Positions 46,667 to 54,664 of a stretch of DNA of 64,000 nt are shown here, in pieces. Source of the stretch: Blautia faecicola (GTDB lineage: Bacteria > Bacillota > Clostridia > Lachnospirales > Lachnospiraceae); NCBI RefSeq assembly GCF_004123145.1, contig NZ_SDKC01000001.1, positions 3,133,501 through 3,197,500 of the forward strand. The letters are read 5' to 3'. Every line of letters starts with the position of its first letter. Within the stretch, counting starts at the first letter, position 1. Made by a program: the position numbers and the translations under genes. Below the pieces are notes generated by a model that was not told where the DNA came from, did no database searches, and saw only the letters and a list, made by a program, of their open reading frames with translations.

Positions 46667-48603
46667 CTTGCCTCACCTCCGATATAATCCTGGTTTCTCT
46701 TCTCATACTCTGTTTTCAGATCACCGAAATAATCCCCCGGAACGGTTCCCCGTACCGGAACGCCATTTTCCTGGCGGATCGTGATGAAGCAGTGGTCTTC
46801 TTTCGGATCCATCTGCGGATAATCGCTTCGATAGAAACACAGCTGTTTGGAACTGGATTTTCGCATCAGACAGGCCTGAAGGATCATCTCGGAAACATCC
46901 AGAATGTCCAGCACCTCATGGGTACGCATCAGTTCATGCGGGTTGTTACAGTACAGCTGCGGAACGATCTCTTCTCTGTAAGACTTCAGCAGATCGATTC
47001 CCTGGATCAGAAGATCATCATTCTTCACGCCACCGCAATAATTCTGCATCGCCTTGGAGATCGCCATATTCAGTTCTTTCCAGGTGACGCCTTCTGTACG
47101 GTTCATCGGTGCATACAGACGTTCTCTCTCCGCATCCACTTCTGCCTGGTCGATCTCAGCCAGTTCTTCGATCGTATCACTGTAATCTGCCGCTTTTCTT
47201 CCCGCATAGTATCCTGTGGAACATGCAAATCCGGCACAGTCGGATGCAAACAGCTGATCGCCGGCCGCATAGATACCGTCAATATTGGTCTTCAAATCCC
47301 AGTCATGCATAATTCCGCCCGGCGCCCCGAACAGCTGTCTCTCCTGATCCAGGAAGGCTGCGGACTGCCAGCCATTGCCATAGCTTTGCAGCATATGTTT
47401 CTCCGGATCAAATCCACGTTCTGTATAATATTGAAGGATCGGAATCTTGGTCTTTCCTTCCTCTCCGACCATCATGCCCCAGATGACTTTCCGCTCCATC
47501 TCCGGCATTCTGCTCAGATCCGCATAAAACGGCAGTTTATATCCCCTCTTGATCAGTTCGTCAAAAGGCATCGTCTCCGGTCCGCGGTACTCGTACTTCG
47601 GTTCATCGATCACGCCGCCTTTTAAGAAAAACTTCTGACCCTTTACCGGATAATAACGCTCAGATACAGTCTTCAGCACATTGCCGTCACGATCCAGATA
47701 CGGAATTTCCACGCCTCTGGCATCCACCATCGTCGCTGCATACCAGGTATTATGATTGTTTCCGGTTCCGTAAGGAGGGAAGCTTCGTCCGGCTGCGGAG
47801 AATTCACCTTTCACCGATTTTTCCATCATGGTAAACTCCATACCGGCTCTCCATCCCATGGCATGACCGCTTCCGATGGACTGCATCGGCCGGAATTCGC
47901 AAAGTCCGGTAAGATCCGGATTAAATAACCACACGCGGGCCGGTCTGGACATCGTCAGCAAAGTAGCTTTTGCCCGGAATACCAACAGTTTTCCGGTGTG
48001 TACGTTCATACCGATGGCACCGATGCCTCGTTTCTTTCCATTTTCTATGGTTGTAAGAAGTGCGGTTGCTTCTGTTCTGTCATAAATCGTGACACCGAGA
48101 CGTTTCAGTTCTTCATAAAGCGCCGGTTTGAACGTAGAACCCCAGACACGCAACGTAAAACGGTTCTTATAATCATAAGCAAACATCAGCTTCGTCTCAT
48201 CATCCCGGAATTCCGCACCCTTAAACTCATCTTCCGTATCACGGATCTTGCCACCGAAACTTTCCAGATCCAGCATACGGTCATACCCTTCTCTGCACTC
48301 AATATAATGTGCGATACCGTTGCTGTAGTGATCCTGCTCATCCACATAAGCATTGGCAATTTCTTCCGGTGTTACCTGAGAACACGGATTGGTACAGGCT
48401 GACTCCCAGTGGTCAAATCCTGTTCCTGCCGCTCCGCTTCTCTTGGTTGCCCCTTTCTCTACCAGTACTACTTTTTTCCCTTTTCTTGCTGCCGCGATCG
48501 CCGCAAAACATCCTGCAAGTCCTCCACCTAAAACCAGAATATCGGAATCTACTGTTTCCGTCTGTCCGAACTCATCCGGATAAGGCCAGTTATATTCTGC
48601 CAT
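46663..48603 (-). CDS. FAD-dependent oxidoreductase, fumarate reductase / AprA-like flavoprotein
   Basis: 646 residues. The N-terminal FAD motif DSDILVLGGGLAGCFAAIAA (residues 19-38) is followed by VVLVEKGATKRSGAAGTGFDH; the C-terminal DGIYAAGDQLFAS is the second FAD-contact segment. Overall it resembles adenylylsulfate reductase alpha subunits and fumarate reductases, but the sulfate pathway genes are absent. With its ferredoxin and an amino acid permease it more likely reduces an imported unsaturated or amino-acid-derived compound. Substrate unknown. Confidence 0.8.
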   Translation of the reverse strand: MAEYNWPYPDEFGQTETVDSDILVLGGGLAGCFAAIAAARKGKKVVLVEKGATKRSGAAGTGFDHWESACTNPCSQVTPEEIANAYVDEQDHYSNGIAHYIECREGYDRMLDLESFGGKIRDTEDEFKGAEFRDDETKLMFAYDYKNRFTLRVWGSTFKPALYEELKRLGVTIYDRTEATALLTTIENGKKRGIGAIGMNVHTGKLLVFRAKATLLTMSRPARVWLFNPDLTGLCEFRPMQSIGSGHAMGWRAGMEFTMMEKSVKGEFSAAGRSFPPYGTGNNHNTWYAATMVDARGVEIPYLDRDGNVLKTVSERYYPVKGQKFFLKGGVIDEPKYEYRGPETMPFDELIKRGYKLPFYADLSRMPEMERKVIWGMMVGEEGKTKIPILQYYTERGFDPEKHMLQSYGNGWQSAAFLDQERQLFGAPGGIMHDWDLKTNIDGIYAAGDQLFASDCAGFACSTGYYAGRKAADYSDTIEELAEIDQAEVDAERERLYAPMNRTEGVTWKELNMAISKAMQNYCGGVKNDDLLIQGIDLLKSYREEIVPQLYCNNPHELMRTHEVLDILDVSEMILQACLMRKSSSKQLCFYRSDYPQMDPKEDHCFITIRQENGVPVRGTVPGDYFGDLKTEYEKRNQDYIGGEAR

Positions 48604-48705
48604 CTTCTATCGTCCTTCCTTTCATCCCTTCTTTGCTGACTCTGTGATACCTGTATCATCATCTTTCGTATCTTCTGATCAACCATTCACCTTTATCTTA
48701 TTTTG

Positions 48706-48719
48706 CATTTTGCAAAATG
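48706..48719. promoter_or_regulatory. Palindrome in the flavoprotein operon leader, probable GntR operator
   Basis: CATTTTGCAAAATG is a perfect 14-bp palindrome located just downstream of the -10 box (48736-48741) of the leftward promoter, where a repressor would block transcription. Confidence 0.5.
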
Positions 48720-48735
48720 TCATATATTAAATCAG

Positions 48736-48764
48736 ACTATAACACTTCAACGCGTTAATGTCAA
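48736..48764 (-). promoter_or_regulatory. Promoter of the flavoprotein-ferredoxin-permease operon
   Basis: Minus strand TTGACA (48764-48759), 17 nt, TATAGT (48741-48736), about 130 nt upstream of the ATG at 48603. The rest of the 48604-49060 gap is AT-rich, with no gene seen. Confidence 0.75.
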
Positions 48765-49060
48765 CAAGAGAAACGTATTTTTAAGGCAAAAACCACAAAA
48801 GAATAACATTTCTCATATAGATTTCTGTTATTTACAACAACTCTACATGATTTAGGACTCGATGCTCAGAACAGAACAATCAAATAGCTGCAACATATTC
48901 GTACATAAAAATCCGGAATACAGCTAGATCTTGTTTGAATACAGACTCTTGATTGACCGTTATGTACTATGTTAAAATGTTTCACATAATATCTACGTGC
49001 GAGCTTCCGGGAAGATCCGGCTGCTATCATAGACACAGGAATAACAGGAGATTTTTATTG

Positions 49061-49717
49061 ATGGGATTAAATAAATCAACTTTATCAGAACAGATTTATC
49101 AGATTTTGAGAAATGATATTTTGACACAAAAGATACCATGTGGAGAAAAGCTCACCCTGAAGGTTCTCCAGGAACGCTTTCAGGTAAGTTCTACCCCGAT
49201 CCGGGAAGCTCTGACCCGGCTGACCCAGGATCAGCTGGTTTCTTATTATTCTAATGTAGGCGTCCGGGTGATCAGCTTTACTGCCGATGATCTCCGGGAA
49301 ATCTATACTTTTATGGGGGATCTTGACGGGCTGGCGATCCGTTATGCTTCTGCCTCTCCGGATCAGGAAAAATTACAGGCAGAGGTCACAGAGATTCTGG
49401 AAAAGGAATGTGCAGCTGCCAAAGCCGCTGATGTGCAAACCTGGAACCGGTATTCCGACGAATTCCATCTCGTTTTTTACCGTTACTGCAACAACTCCAG
49501 ACTTGCAGAGTCCGCCGAACGGCTCCGAAGCGGGATTTCTATTTTTTCCAACCAGTACTGCCGGGAAACCGTGATCCAGACTCGGATCGATGAGGAACAT
49601 CTGGCTATTTTTCAGGCTTACAAAGATGGCGATATTGAAAAAGTCGTCCAGATGATGAAAACACATCTGAACGACTCCCTGAATTATGCCCTCCGGTTTT
49701 TACCGAAAACTTTTTAA
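49061..49717 (+). CDS. GntR-family regulator with FCD ligand-binding domain
   Basis: 218 residues from the ATG at 49061 (ACAGGAGATTTTTATTG upstream; an earlier in-frame ATG at 48953 is unlikely). Winged helix: SEQIYQILRNDILTQKIPCG and VSSTPIREALTRLTQDQLV (residues 7-60). The C-terminal all-helical FCD domain (GDLDGLAIRYA to the end) normally binds an organic acid or sugar acid through a metal. It is divergent from the flavoprotein operon and is the likely owner of the palindrome at 48706. Confidence 0.92.
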   Translation: MGLNKSTLSEQIYQILRNDILTQKIPCGEKLTLKVLQERFQVSSTPIREALTRLTQDQLVSYYSNVGVRVISFTADDLREIYTFMGDLDGLAIRYASASPDQEKLQAEVTEILEKECAAAKAADVQTWNRYSDEFHLVFYRYCNNSRLAESAERLRSGISIFSNQYCRETVIQTRIDEEHLAIFQAYKDGDIEKVVQMMKTHLNDSLNYALRFLPKTF

Positions 49718-49721
49718 TATC

Positions 49722-49934
49722 CTATTTTTTTCTTTTTTCAAACCCATACACCCATTTTCCCCACAAAAACAGATACAGGAAAATGCCGGAACTGATGCTC
49801 CAGGTCAGCGGGTAGGCCCAGAATACCACACGGACATCCGGAATAAAATGAACACCGACGGTGATATAACTTACCCGGAACAGACACCAGACGCAAAGCA
49901 TGACGATCATCGGAATCGATGCATTGCCTGATCC
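49722..49934 (-). pseudogene. C-terminal remnant of a MATE efflux transporter
   Basis: About 70 codons: GNASIPMIVMLCVWCLFRVSY, a further membrane helix SSGIFLYLFLWGKWVYG and the end KRKK, as in the last two helices of MATE proteins. Nothing upstream continues the gene; a different fragment begins at about 49935. Confidence 0.7.
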
Positions 49935-50048
49935 ATCTTGGAATGTTTCAGCATCGTAGTGGAAAATCTACCACCAAACATATCCACCAGTCCCCAGTTC
50001 TTTGCGCTATTCAGGTTCTCTCTGGCTGTTCGCAGACTGTTCAGGGCT
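49935..50048 (-). pseudogene. Fragment of an unidentified helical protein
   Basis: The minus strand reads SLRTARENLNSAKNWGLVDM then FGGRFSTTMLKHSKMDQ, a helical segment with NWG and GG like those in some conserved Firmicutes coiled-coil proteins. It is about 38 codons and is joined directly to the MATE remnant. Confidence 0.4.
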
Positions 50049-50304
50049 CTGTTTCCTGCTGTTGAAGATAAAACATTGCCTTCTGCGTTTTGAGCATACG
50101 ATAGTAATACTGAGATGAAATATTCCGTTGTAAAGTTCTAACACTCCAGGTCTGCTCTGCCATATGTAAATCATTAGATAACAAATGTAATGTAGGTTCT
50201 ATATCCTCCTTACTAAAAATAGACTTTCTCTTTTCACATGTAGCAGAGAATGCTATACATAAAACCTGCTTCTCTATCTGTTCTCCATAGGAATTCATAA
50301 TCAC
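50041..50304 (-). pseudogene. N-terminal fragment of a DUF1016 / YhcG-type nuclease
   Basis: 87 residues. The segment WSVRTLQRNISSQYYYRML is the conserved N-terminal DUF1016 motif, but the C-terminal PDDEXK nuclease domain is missing and the reading frame ends in the unidentified fragment. Probably non-functional. Confidence 0.55.
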
Positions 50305-50350
50305 TAAGTTCAGTCAAATTGTACATTGTTAATGTGCTCAGTAATTGGTA

Positions 50351-51544
50351 CTATTCTCGTAACCATCTACAGATATCAACCACTTGCACTCCTTTATAAT
50401 CATAAGTTTCATGATGTGTTCTTGCAATTATCATCTTAGGATATGCATCTCTTATTGCAAGCAAAGGCGAATATTCTCTTTCAAATGTTTTTTCATCTGA
50501 AATATTGTCGCTTACCTGAATATATATTTGAGCCTCACGTTTCTTAGCTACAAAATCCACTTCCTTTTTATAGAGTTTTCCCACATATACCTCATATCCT
50601 CTTCTACGCAACTCCAGATAAACAATATTTTCGTAAACTCTTCCAAAGTCCATGTTTCGTGTACCATTGACTGCATAACGGAATGATGTATCACAAAGAT
50701 AATATTTACTATTATTTGCCAGATATTTTTTCCCTTTTAAATCATACCGTTTTGCCTCATAGAACAGAAAGGCATTTTCCAAATAACCAATGTATTTTGA
50801 CACCGTCTTTCTGGTTATCTCACTCTGGTCATTTTTTAAAGTTTTGCTGATATTATTAGGCGAAAGTAAATTACCGATGTTATCCATCATGAATTCAGAT
50901 ATGTTAGTGAACTCTGATTTATTTCTTATCTTATACTTTTCAACCAAATCTCTGATAAGAATGGTTGAATGTACATCCCTAACATAATTATACTGTCTGT
51001 CCTCAGTCTTATACACATAAGCGCCAGGCATACCACCAGTTCGGACATACTGATCAAAAGCTTCATCATATCTATCTGTAATTCCATAATAAGTTAGATA
51101 TTCCACGAAAGAAAATGGATATACTTTTATTTCCATCGTTCTTCCGGTAAAAAGTGTTGCTAAATCTGAACTTAACAAAAATGCGTTTGAACCGGTAATA
51201 TAAATATCATAAATTCCTTTTGTATAAATACTATTAATTGCAAGTTCAAACTGCGGGCATAGCTGAACCTCATCAATCAGTAAAACATTCGTCATTCCCT
51301 CTTTGTACTGATCCAGGATGTACTTATGCAATGCATGATACTCCAACAAATGATCAAACTCTAATTCCTGAAGGTTTATCATAACAATATTTACCGCTTC
51401 CTCTAATGACTGCAGATAAGAGACAAACTCTTGCAGCAATACTGATTTACCGCTTCGTCTGATGCCCGTAATTACTTTTATATCCGGTGTCCCATACAAT
51501 TCAATCAGTTCGTTTAAATACTCTTTTCTTACGATAAGCTGCAT
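50351..51544 (-). CDS. AAA ATPase with C-terminal DUF4143 domain
   Basis: 397 residues from the ATG at 51544 (AGGAGATAGTAGC upstream). Walker A ITGIRRSGKSVLL near residues 25-37, Walker B VLLIDEVQLCP, sensor IYITGSNAFLLSSDLATLF; the C-terminal half is DUF4143, a PD-(D/E)XK-like fold (YEVYVGKLYKKEVDFVAKK has the D...K pattern). This family is common in gut bacteria and archaea and has no settled role; it is often near mobile DNA. It stands alone between gene fragments. Confidence 0.85.
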   Translation of the reverse strand: MQLIVRKEYLNELIELYGTPDIKVITGIRRSGKSVLLQEFVSYLQSLEEAVNIVMINLQELEFDHLLEYHALHKYILDQYKEGMTNVLLIDEVQLCPQFELAINSIYTKGIYDIYITGSNAFLLSSDLATLFTGRTMEIKVYPFSFVEYLTYYGITDRYDEAFDQYVRTGGMPGAYVYKTEDRQYNYVRDVHSTILIRDLVEKYKIRNKSEFTNISEFMMDNIGNLLSPNNISKTLKNDQSEITRKTVSKYIGYLENAFLFYEAKRYDLKGKKYLANNSKYYLCDTSFRYAVNGTRNMDFGRVYENIVYLELRRRGYEVYVGKLYKKEVDFVAKKREAQIYIQVSDNISDEKTFEREYSPLLAIRDAYPKMIIARTHHETYDYKGVQVVDICRWLRE

Positions 51545-51902
51545 GCTACTATCTCCTATTCCCACTTTTAGAATTATTTTTATTTTTCGGTAATATATTT
51601 TATAGACTGATATTATCACACTCTGTGCCTTCTGTCATTATTCTATTCCCACTTTTTTAAAATTATTCATTTTTTGGTATTAATTTTGATCTTCTAGACA
51701 TTTCCCACACTTTTTAATGGAAAAAGGGGCTGTAAAAAAACTTCCCTTTTCATCTATACAGTCTGTTACTTAAATTTCGATTGAGATTTCACCTGTTCTA
51801 AGTGATTTAATAGCTGTTATATTTTCTGGTAAAATTGTCATGATTTCCGGTAGATTTTTCCTATCTGGTAACCAATCCCGCTGATCAGCCACCCGGTTAT
51901 TA
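51545..51902. other. Non-coding gap
   Basis: AT-rich DNA upstream of the AAA gene; no gene, RNA or clear terminator was recognised. Confidence 0.5.
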
Positions 51903-51986
51903 CGAATCGAAAAAGCCGTCGAGATGATGAAATCTCATCTCAACGACTCTCTTGCATATGCGCTTTCCTTTTTACCGGAAACGTAA
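51903..51986 (+). pseudogene. C-terminal remnant of a second GntR/FCD regulator
   Basis: 28 codons read RIEKAVEMMKSHLNDSLAYA then LSFLPET and a stop, nearly the same protein end as the intact regulator at 49061-49717 (IEKVVQMMKTHLNDSLNYA) but diverged in DNA. The remainder of the gene is gone. Confidence 0.8.
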
Positions 51987-52004
51987 CTTGATCCCCTCTC
52001 TTTA

Positions 52005-52574
52005 CTATTTGTTCAGGAAGTGCTCCCTGTTCGGATACTCCTGCCGATATGCCCGGAGGGCGGCTTCCCGGAGCAGTGTGAATTCTTTTTCCATACGAAG
52101 CAGGCGGGGCGCCCTGAAAGCGATCGCGCTGATCTGTTCGGCGATCTTTTTCGCGATTCCTTCTTCGGATAATTGTCCCATGCCGAATACCATGGAGGTG
52201 AATCCTCTGCCTCCCCTGCTGACCTGAATAAACTTCAGGAATACATTGTACAGTTCATCCTCAAGAATCTTCTGGTATCCCTTCTCTGACTGCATGGCTT
52301 CTGCCAGGCACAACGTGGAGAGGATCCTGGCTCCCATCCTCCTTCTGTCGCCACCGGGATCCAGAGAGGTTCCTTCCGCCAGATATTTCAGTTCCATCAG
52401 ACATCTGACAAACTCATCCTTCTGGAGCCTGCGCTGTCCGTATCGGGCTGTCCAGAGCCGGGTTCTGTATTCTTCTTCCCAGGCTTCCTCCTCTCCGATA
52501 TGTTCCTTTAAAATCTGCTGCCGTTTCGCCGGATCTATTTCCTGATAAAATTCTTTGGTCCATGTATGTTCCAT
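52005..52574 (-). CDS. Conserved hypothetical protein (DUF6553-like)
   Basis: 189 residues if it starts at the ATG at 52574 (TGAGGAAAAAACAG upstream); an in-frame ATG at 52637 is an alternative. Helical, charged, with WTKEFYQEIDPAKRQQIL near the N-terminus and RLWTARYG. I recall Lachnospiraceae proteins with this N-terminus annotated DUF6553, but without certainty. Function unknown. It follows the sugar-binding lipoprotein gene in the same direction. Confidence 0.6.
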   Translation of the reverse strand: MEHTWTKEFYQEIDPAKRQQILKEHIGEEEAWEEEYRTRLWTARYGQRRLQKDEFVRCLMELKYLAEGTSLDPGGDRRRMGARILSTLCLAEAMQSEKGYQKILEDELYNVFLKFIQVSRGGRGFTSMVFGMGQLSEEGIAKKIAEQISAIAFRAPRLLRMEKEFTLLREAALRAYRQEYPNREHFLNK

Positions 52575-52650
52575 CTGTTTTTTCCTCATTCTGTGAAGTG
52601 GATATGCATCATCCACTTTTTCTTTCTGTCTGTACATGCAGTCTTCCCGC

Positions 52651-53721
52651 TTACATTTCTGAGTGGGCAATTGCCTCTTCTGCACTCAGATATTCATCTA
52701 TATTGCTGCTGTCTACCTTCTGATATTCTGAAAAATAATACCGGCCTTCTTTCAGGTTTTCCTGATCAAAATCCTCTCCCTCGAACAGTTTCACCGCCAT
52801 TTTTGCCATTTCCTTTGCCTGATCTACTCTGTCATTGAGGATGCTGCCCTGCATCTCTCCTGCCTTTACGGCTTTCAGTGCATCTTCCAGACCATCGATT
52901 CCGAAGATCACCGGCCAGTCTTCACGGGCATAACCTACTGTCCGATAGGCTTCCACAGCCCCCAGTGCCATCTCATCGTTGTTAGATATGACGAGTTCGA
53001 TCTCTTTTCCGTACTGGCTGATCAGACGATTCATACGGTTCTCCGCCTGTCCACGGTTCCAGTCCGCTAACTGATAGCTTAGCTTTTCCAGTACAACATC
53101 ATTCTTCATCAGTGTCTTTACGGAATACTCTGTTCTGCTGATGGCGTCCTGATGGCCTGCTTCTCCTTCCAGAAGCACATATTGGATCTTTCCATCCTGA
53201 TTTTTATCGACTTCCGGATGACTGTTGATGTATTCTGCGGCAATCTCGCCCTGCATAATCCCGGACTGTTCTGCATCGCAGCCCACATAATACAGCTTTT
53301 CCCACTGCATCAGGTCTTCCCTTACCGGTTCCCGGTTAAAGAAGATCACCGGAATATCTTCGTTTCTTGCCATCCTGACGATCCTGGACGGAGCTGTCCG
53401 ATCCACAAGATTGATACAGAGCACATCACAGCCTGCATCGATCATCTCTTCTACCTTTTCATTCTGTTCCTGTTGATCGTCATTTCCACTTTTTGTTGAT
53501 ACGATAATCCGTCGCTGCTTGTTTTCCATGGCTTTCAGCTGTACTTTCAGCTCATCGGTCAGTCCATTGATAAAGGGGTCATCCTGACTGTAGGTTATCA
53601 CTCCGACCCGCAGGGTTTTCTCTGTCTGTTCTGACTTCCCGGAACACCCGGACAGCACGAGCACCGCACTCCCTGTAACAGTAGCTAATACTACTGCCAG
53701 CCTTCTTTTCTTTTTATTCAT
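52651..53721 (-). CDS. Galactose/glucose-type substrate-binding lipoprotein, canonical order
   Basis: 356 residues with a lipobox ending LVLSGC (Cys26). Canonical MglB order: VGVITYSQDDPFI at 39-51, CINLVDRTAP near 102, FFNREP at 127-132, YYVGCDAEQSGIMQGE, EGEAGHQDAISRT, VISNNDEMALG, FGIDGLEDAL and SILNDRVDQAKE. These carry the sugar-contacting Asp, His, Arg and Asn residues. With the membrane-tethered binding protein and YesM/YesN-type pair it probably works as a sugar sensor rather than the transporter's main binding protein. Confidence 0.88.
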   Translation of the reverse strand: MNKKKRRLAVVLATVTGSAVLVLSGCSGKSEQTEKTLRVGVITYSQDDPFINGLTDELKVQLKAMENKQRRIIVSTKSGNDDQQEQNEKVEEMIDAGCDVLCINLVDRTAPSRIVRMARNEDIPVIFFNREPVREDLMQWEKLYYVGCDAEQSGIMQGEIAAEYINSHPEVDKNQDGKIQYVLLEGEAGHQDAISRTEYSVKTLMKNDVVLEKLSYQLADWNRGQAENRMNRLISQYGKEIELVISNNDEMALGAVEAYRTVGYAREDWPVIFGIDGLEDALKAVKAGEMQGSILNDRVDQAKEMAKMAVKLFEGEDFDQENLKEGRYYFSEYQKVDSSNIDEYLSAEEAIAHSEM

Positions 53722-54664
53722 AGGAATATAAAAACCTTTCTAAATCATCATCCATAGAGAAATCTTTCTTACTGAATATCTGATATTCTGTTGTGTAACC
53801 TTTCATTTTATAAAACTTATGTTCTGTCTTTCCGGCTATTTCTTTCACACTTTTATAGCCGATCTCATATCCGTCCGGCACAACAAGGCCCTGGATGTTT
53901 CCTTTATCCAAAAGCGCGACTGTCTTCAGACTGTAACCTACTCCATAGAGTTCCGCACCCTTGTATTTCCCATGTTCTGCCTGTTCTCCGAACTCTTCCA
54001 GTACCCCGGGATCCAGTATGACAAGGGCATCCGCCTTTGTTTCCTCCTTCATCCGCTCCGTAATGTTCTGCTCTTTTCTCCGGTAAATACACCAACTGAT
54101 CTCACTTCCGCTGCCTTCCAGCGCCTCAGTCAATCCGCTGATCTCCGCCTGTACAGCCTCGGACATTTTCCAGTCGGCTATGATTCCGATCTTCTGCTCT
54201 TTTTTTTTCAGCTGTTCTCCCAGCCGTCTTCCGATTTCCCGATGATCCGGCTGGATCGTGGGACTTGCAGTTTCTCCTTCTTTTACCGCCAGACTGTCTG
54301 CGATCAGTAAATAGGGTTTATTTCCACATTCTTTTTTCAGCATATTTTCGGTCTCATGACCAGGTGCGGGATATATAATAAAGCCATCGATGTCGTTGTC
54401 CTTCTGTTCTCTGATAAATTCCCTTTCCACCTCCGGTCCGTCGATCTCTTCCGTGTTACAGATGATCATATGGACGTTGTTCTCTGCTGCAGACTGTTTC
54501 ATACCATTGATCAGGGCATCCCAGCGTTTGTCACCGGATTCCGGAAGAATCACGGCGATCCTGGTCTCTGCTACGTTCTGATCAAAAATCTTCCATACAA
54601 AGAATACTGCCAGCATCAGCAAAAGAAACTCAATCATAAGAAATTTTATTCTATTCTTTTTCAT
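53714..54664 (-). CDS. Membrane-anchored periplasmic-binding-type sensor protein
   Basis: 316 residues from the ATG at 54664 (GAGGAG upstream). An uncleaved N-terminal helix (FLMIEFLLLMLAVFFVWKIF) anchors a LacI/RbsB-like binding domain (TRIAVILPESGDKRWDALIN; IDGFIIYP; DALVILDP). It overlaps the histidine kinase stop codon by 14 nt and so belongs to the kinase-regulator unit. By analogy with XylFII-LytS systems it likely presents bound sugar to the kinase; this is inference. Confidence 0.75.
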   Translation of the reverse strand: MKKNRIKFLMIEFLLLMLAVFFVWKIFDQNVAETRIAVILPESGDKRWDALINGMKQSAAENNVHMIICNTEEIDGPEVEREFIREQKDNDIDGFIIYPAPGHETENMLKKECGNKPYLLIADSLAVKEGETASPTIQPDHREIGRRLGEQLKKKEQKIGIIADWKMSEAVQAEISGLTEALEGSGSEISWCIYRRKEQNITERMKEETKADALVILDPGVLEEFGEQAEHGKYKGAELYGVGYSLKTVALLDKGNIQGLVVPDGYEIGYKSVKEIAGKTEHKFYKMKGYTTEYQIFSKKDFSMDDDLERFLYSYE

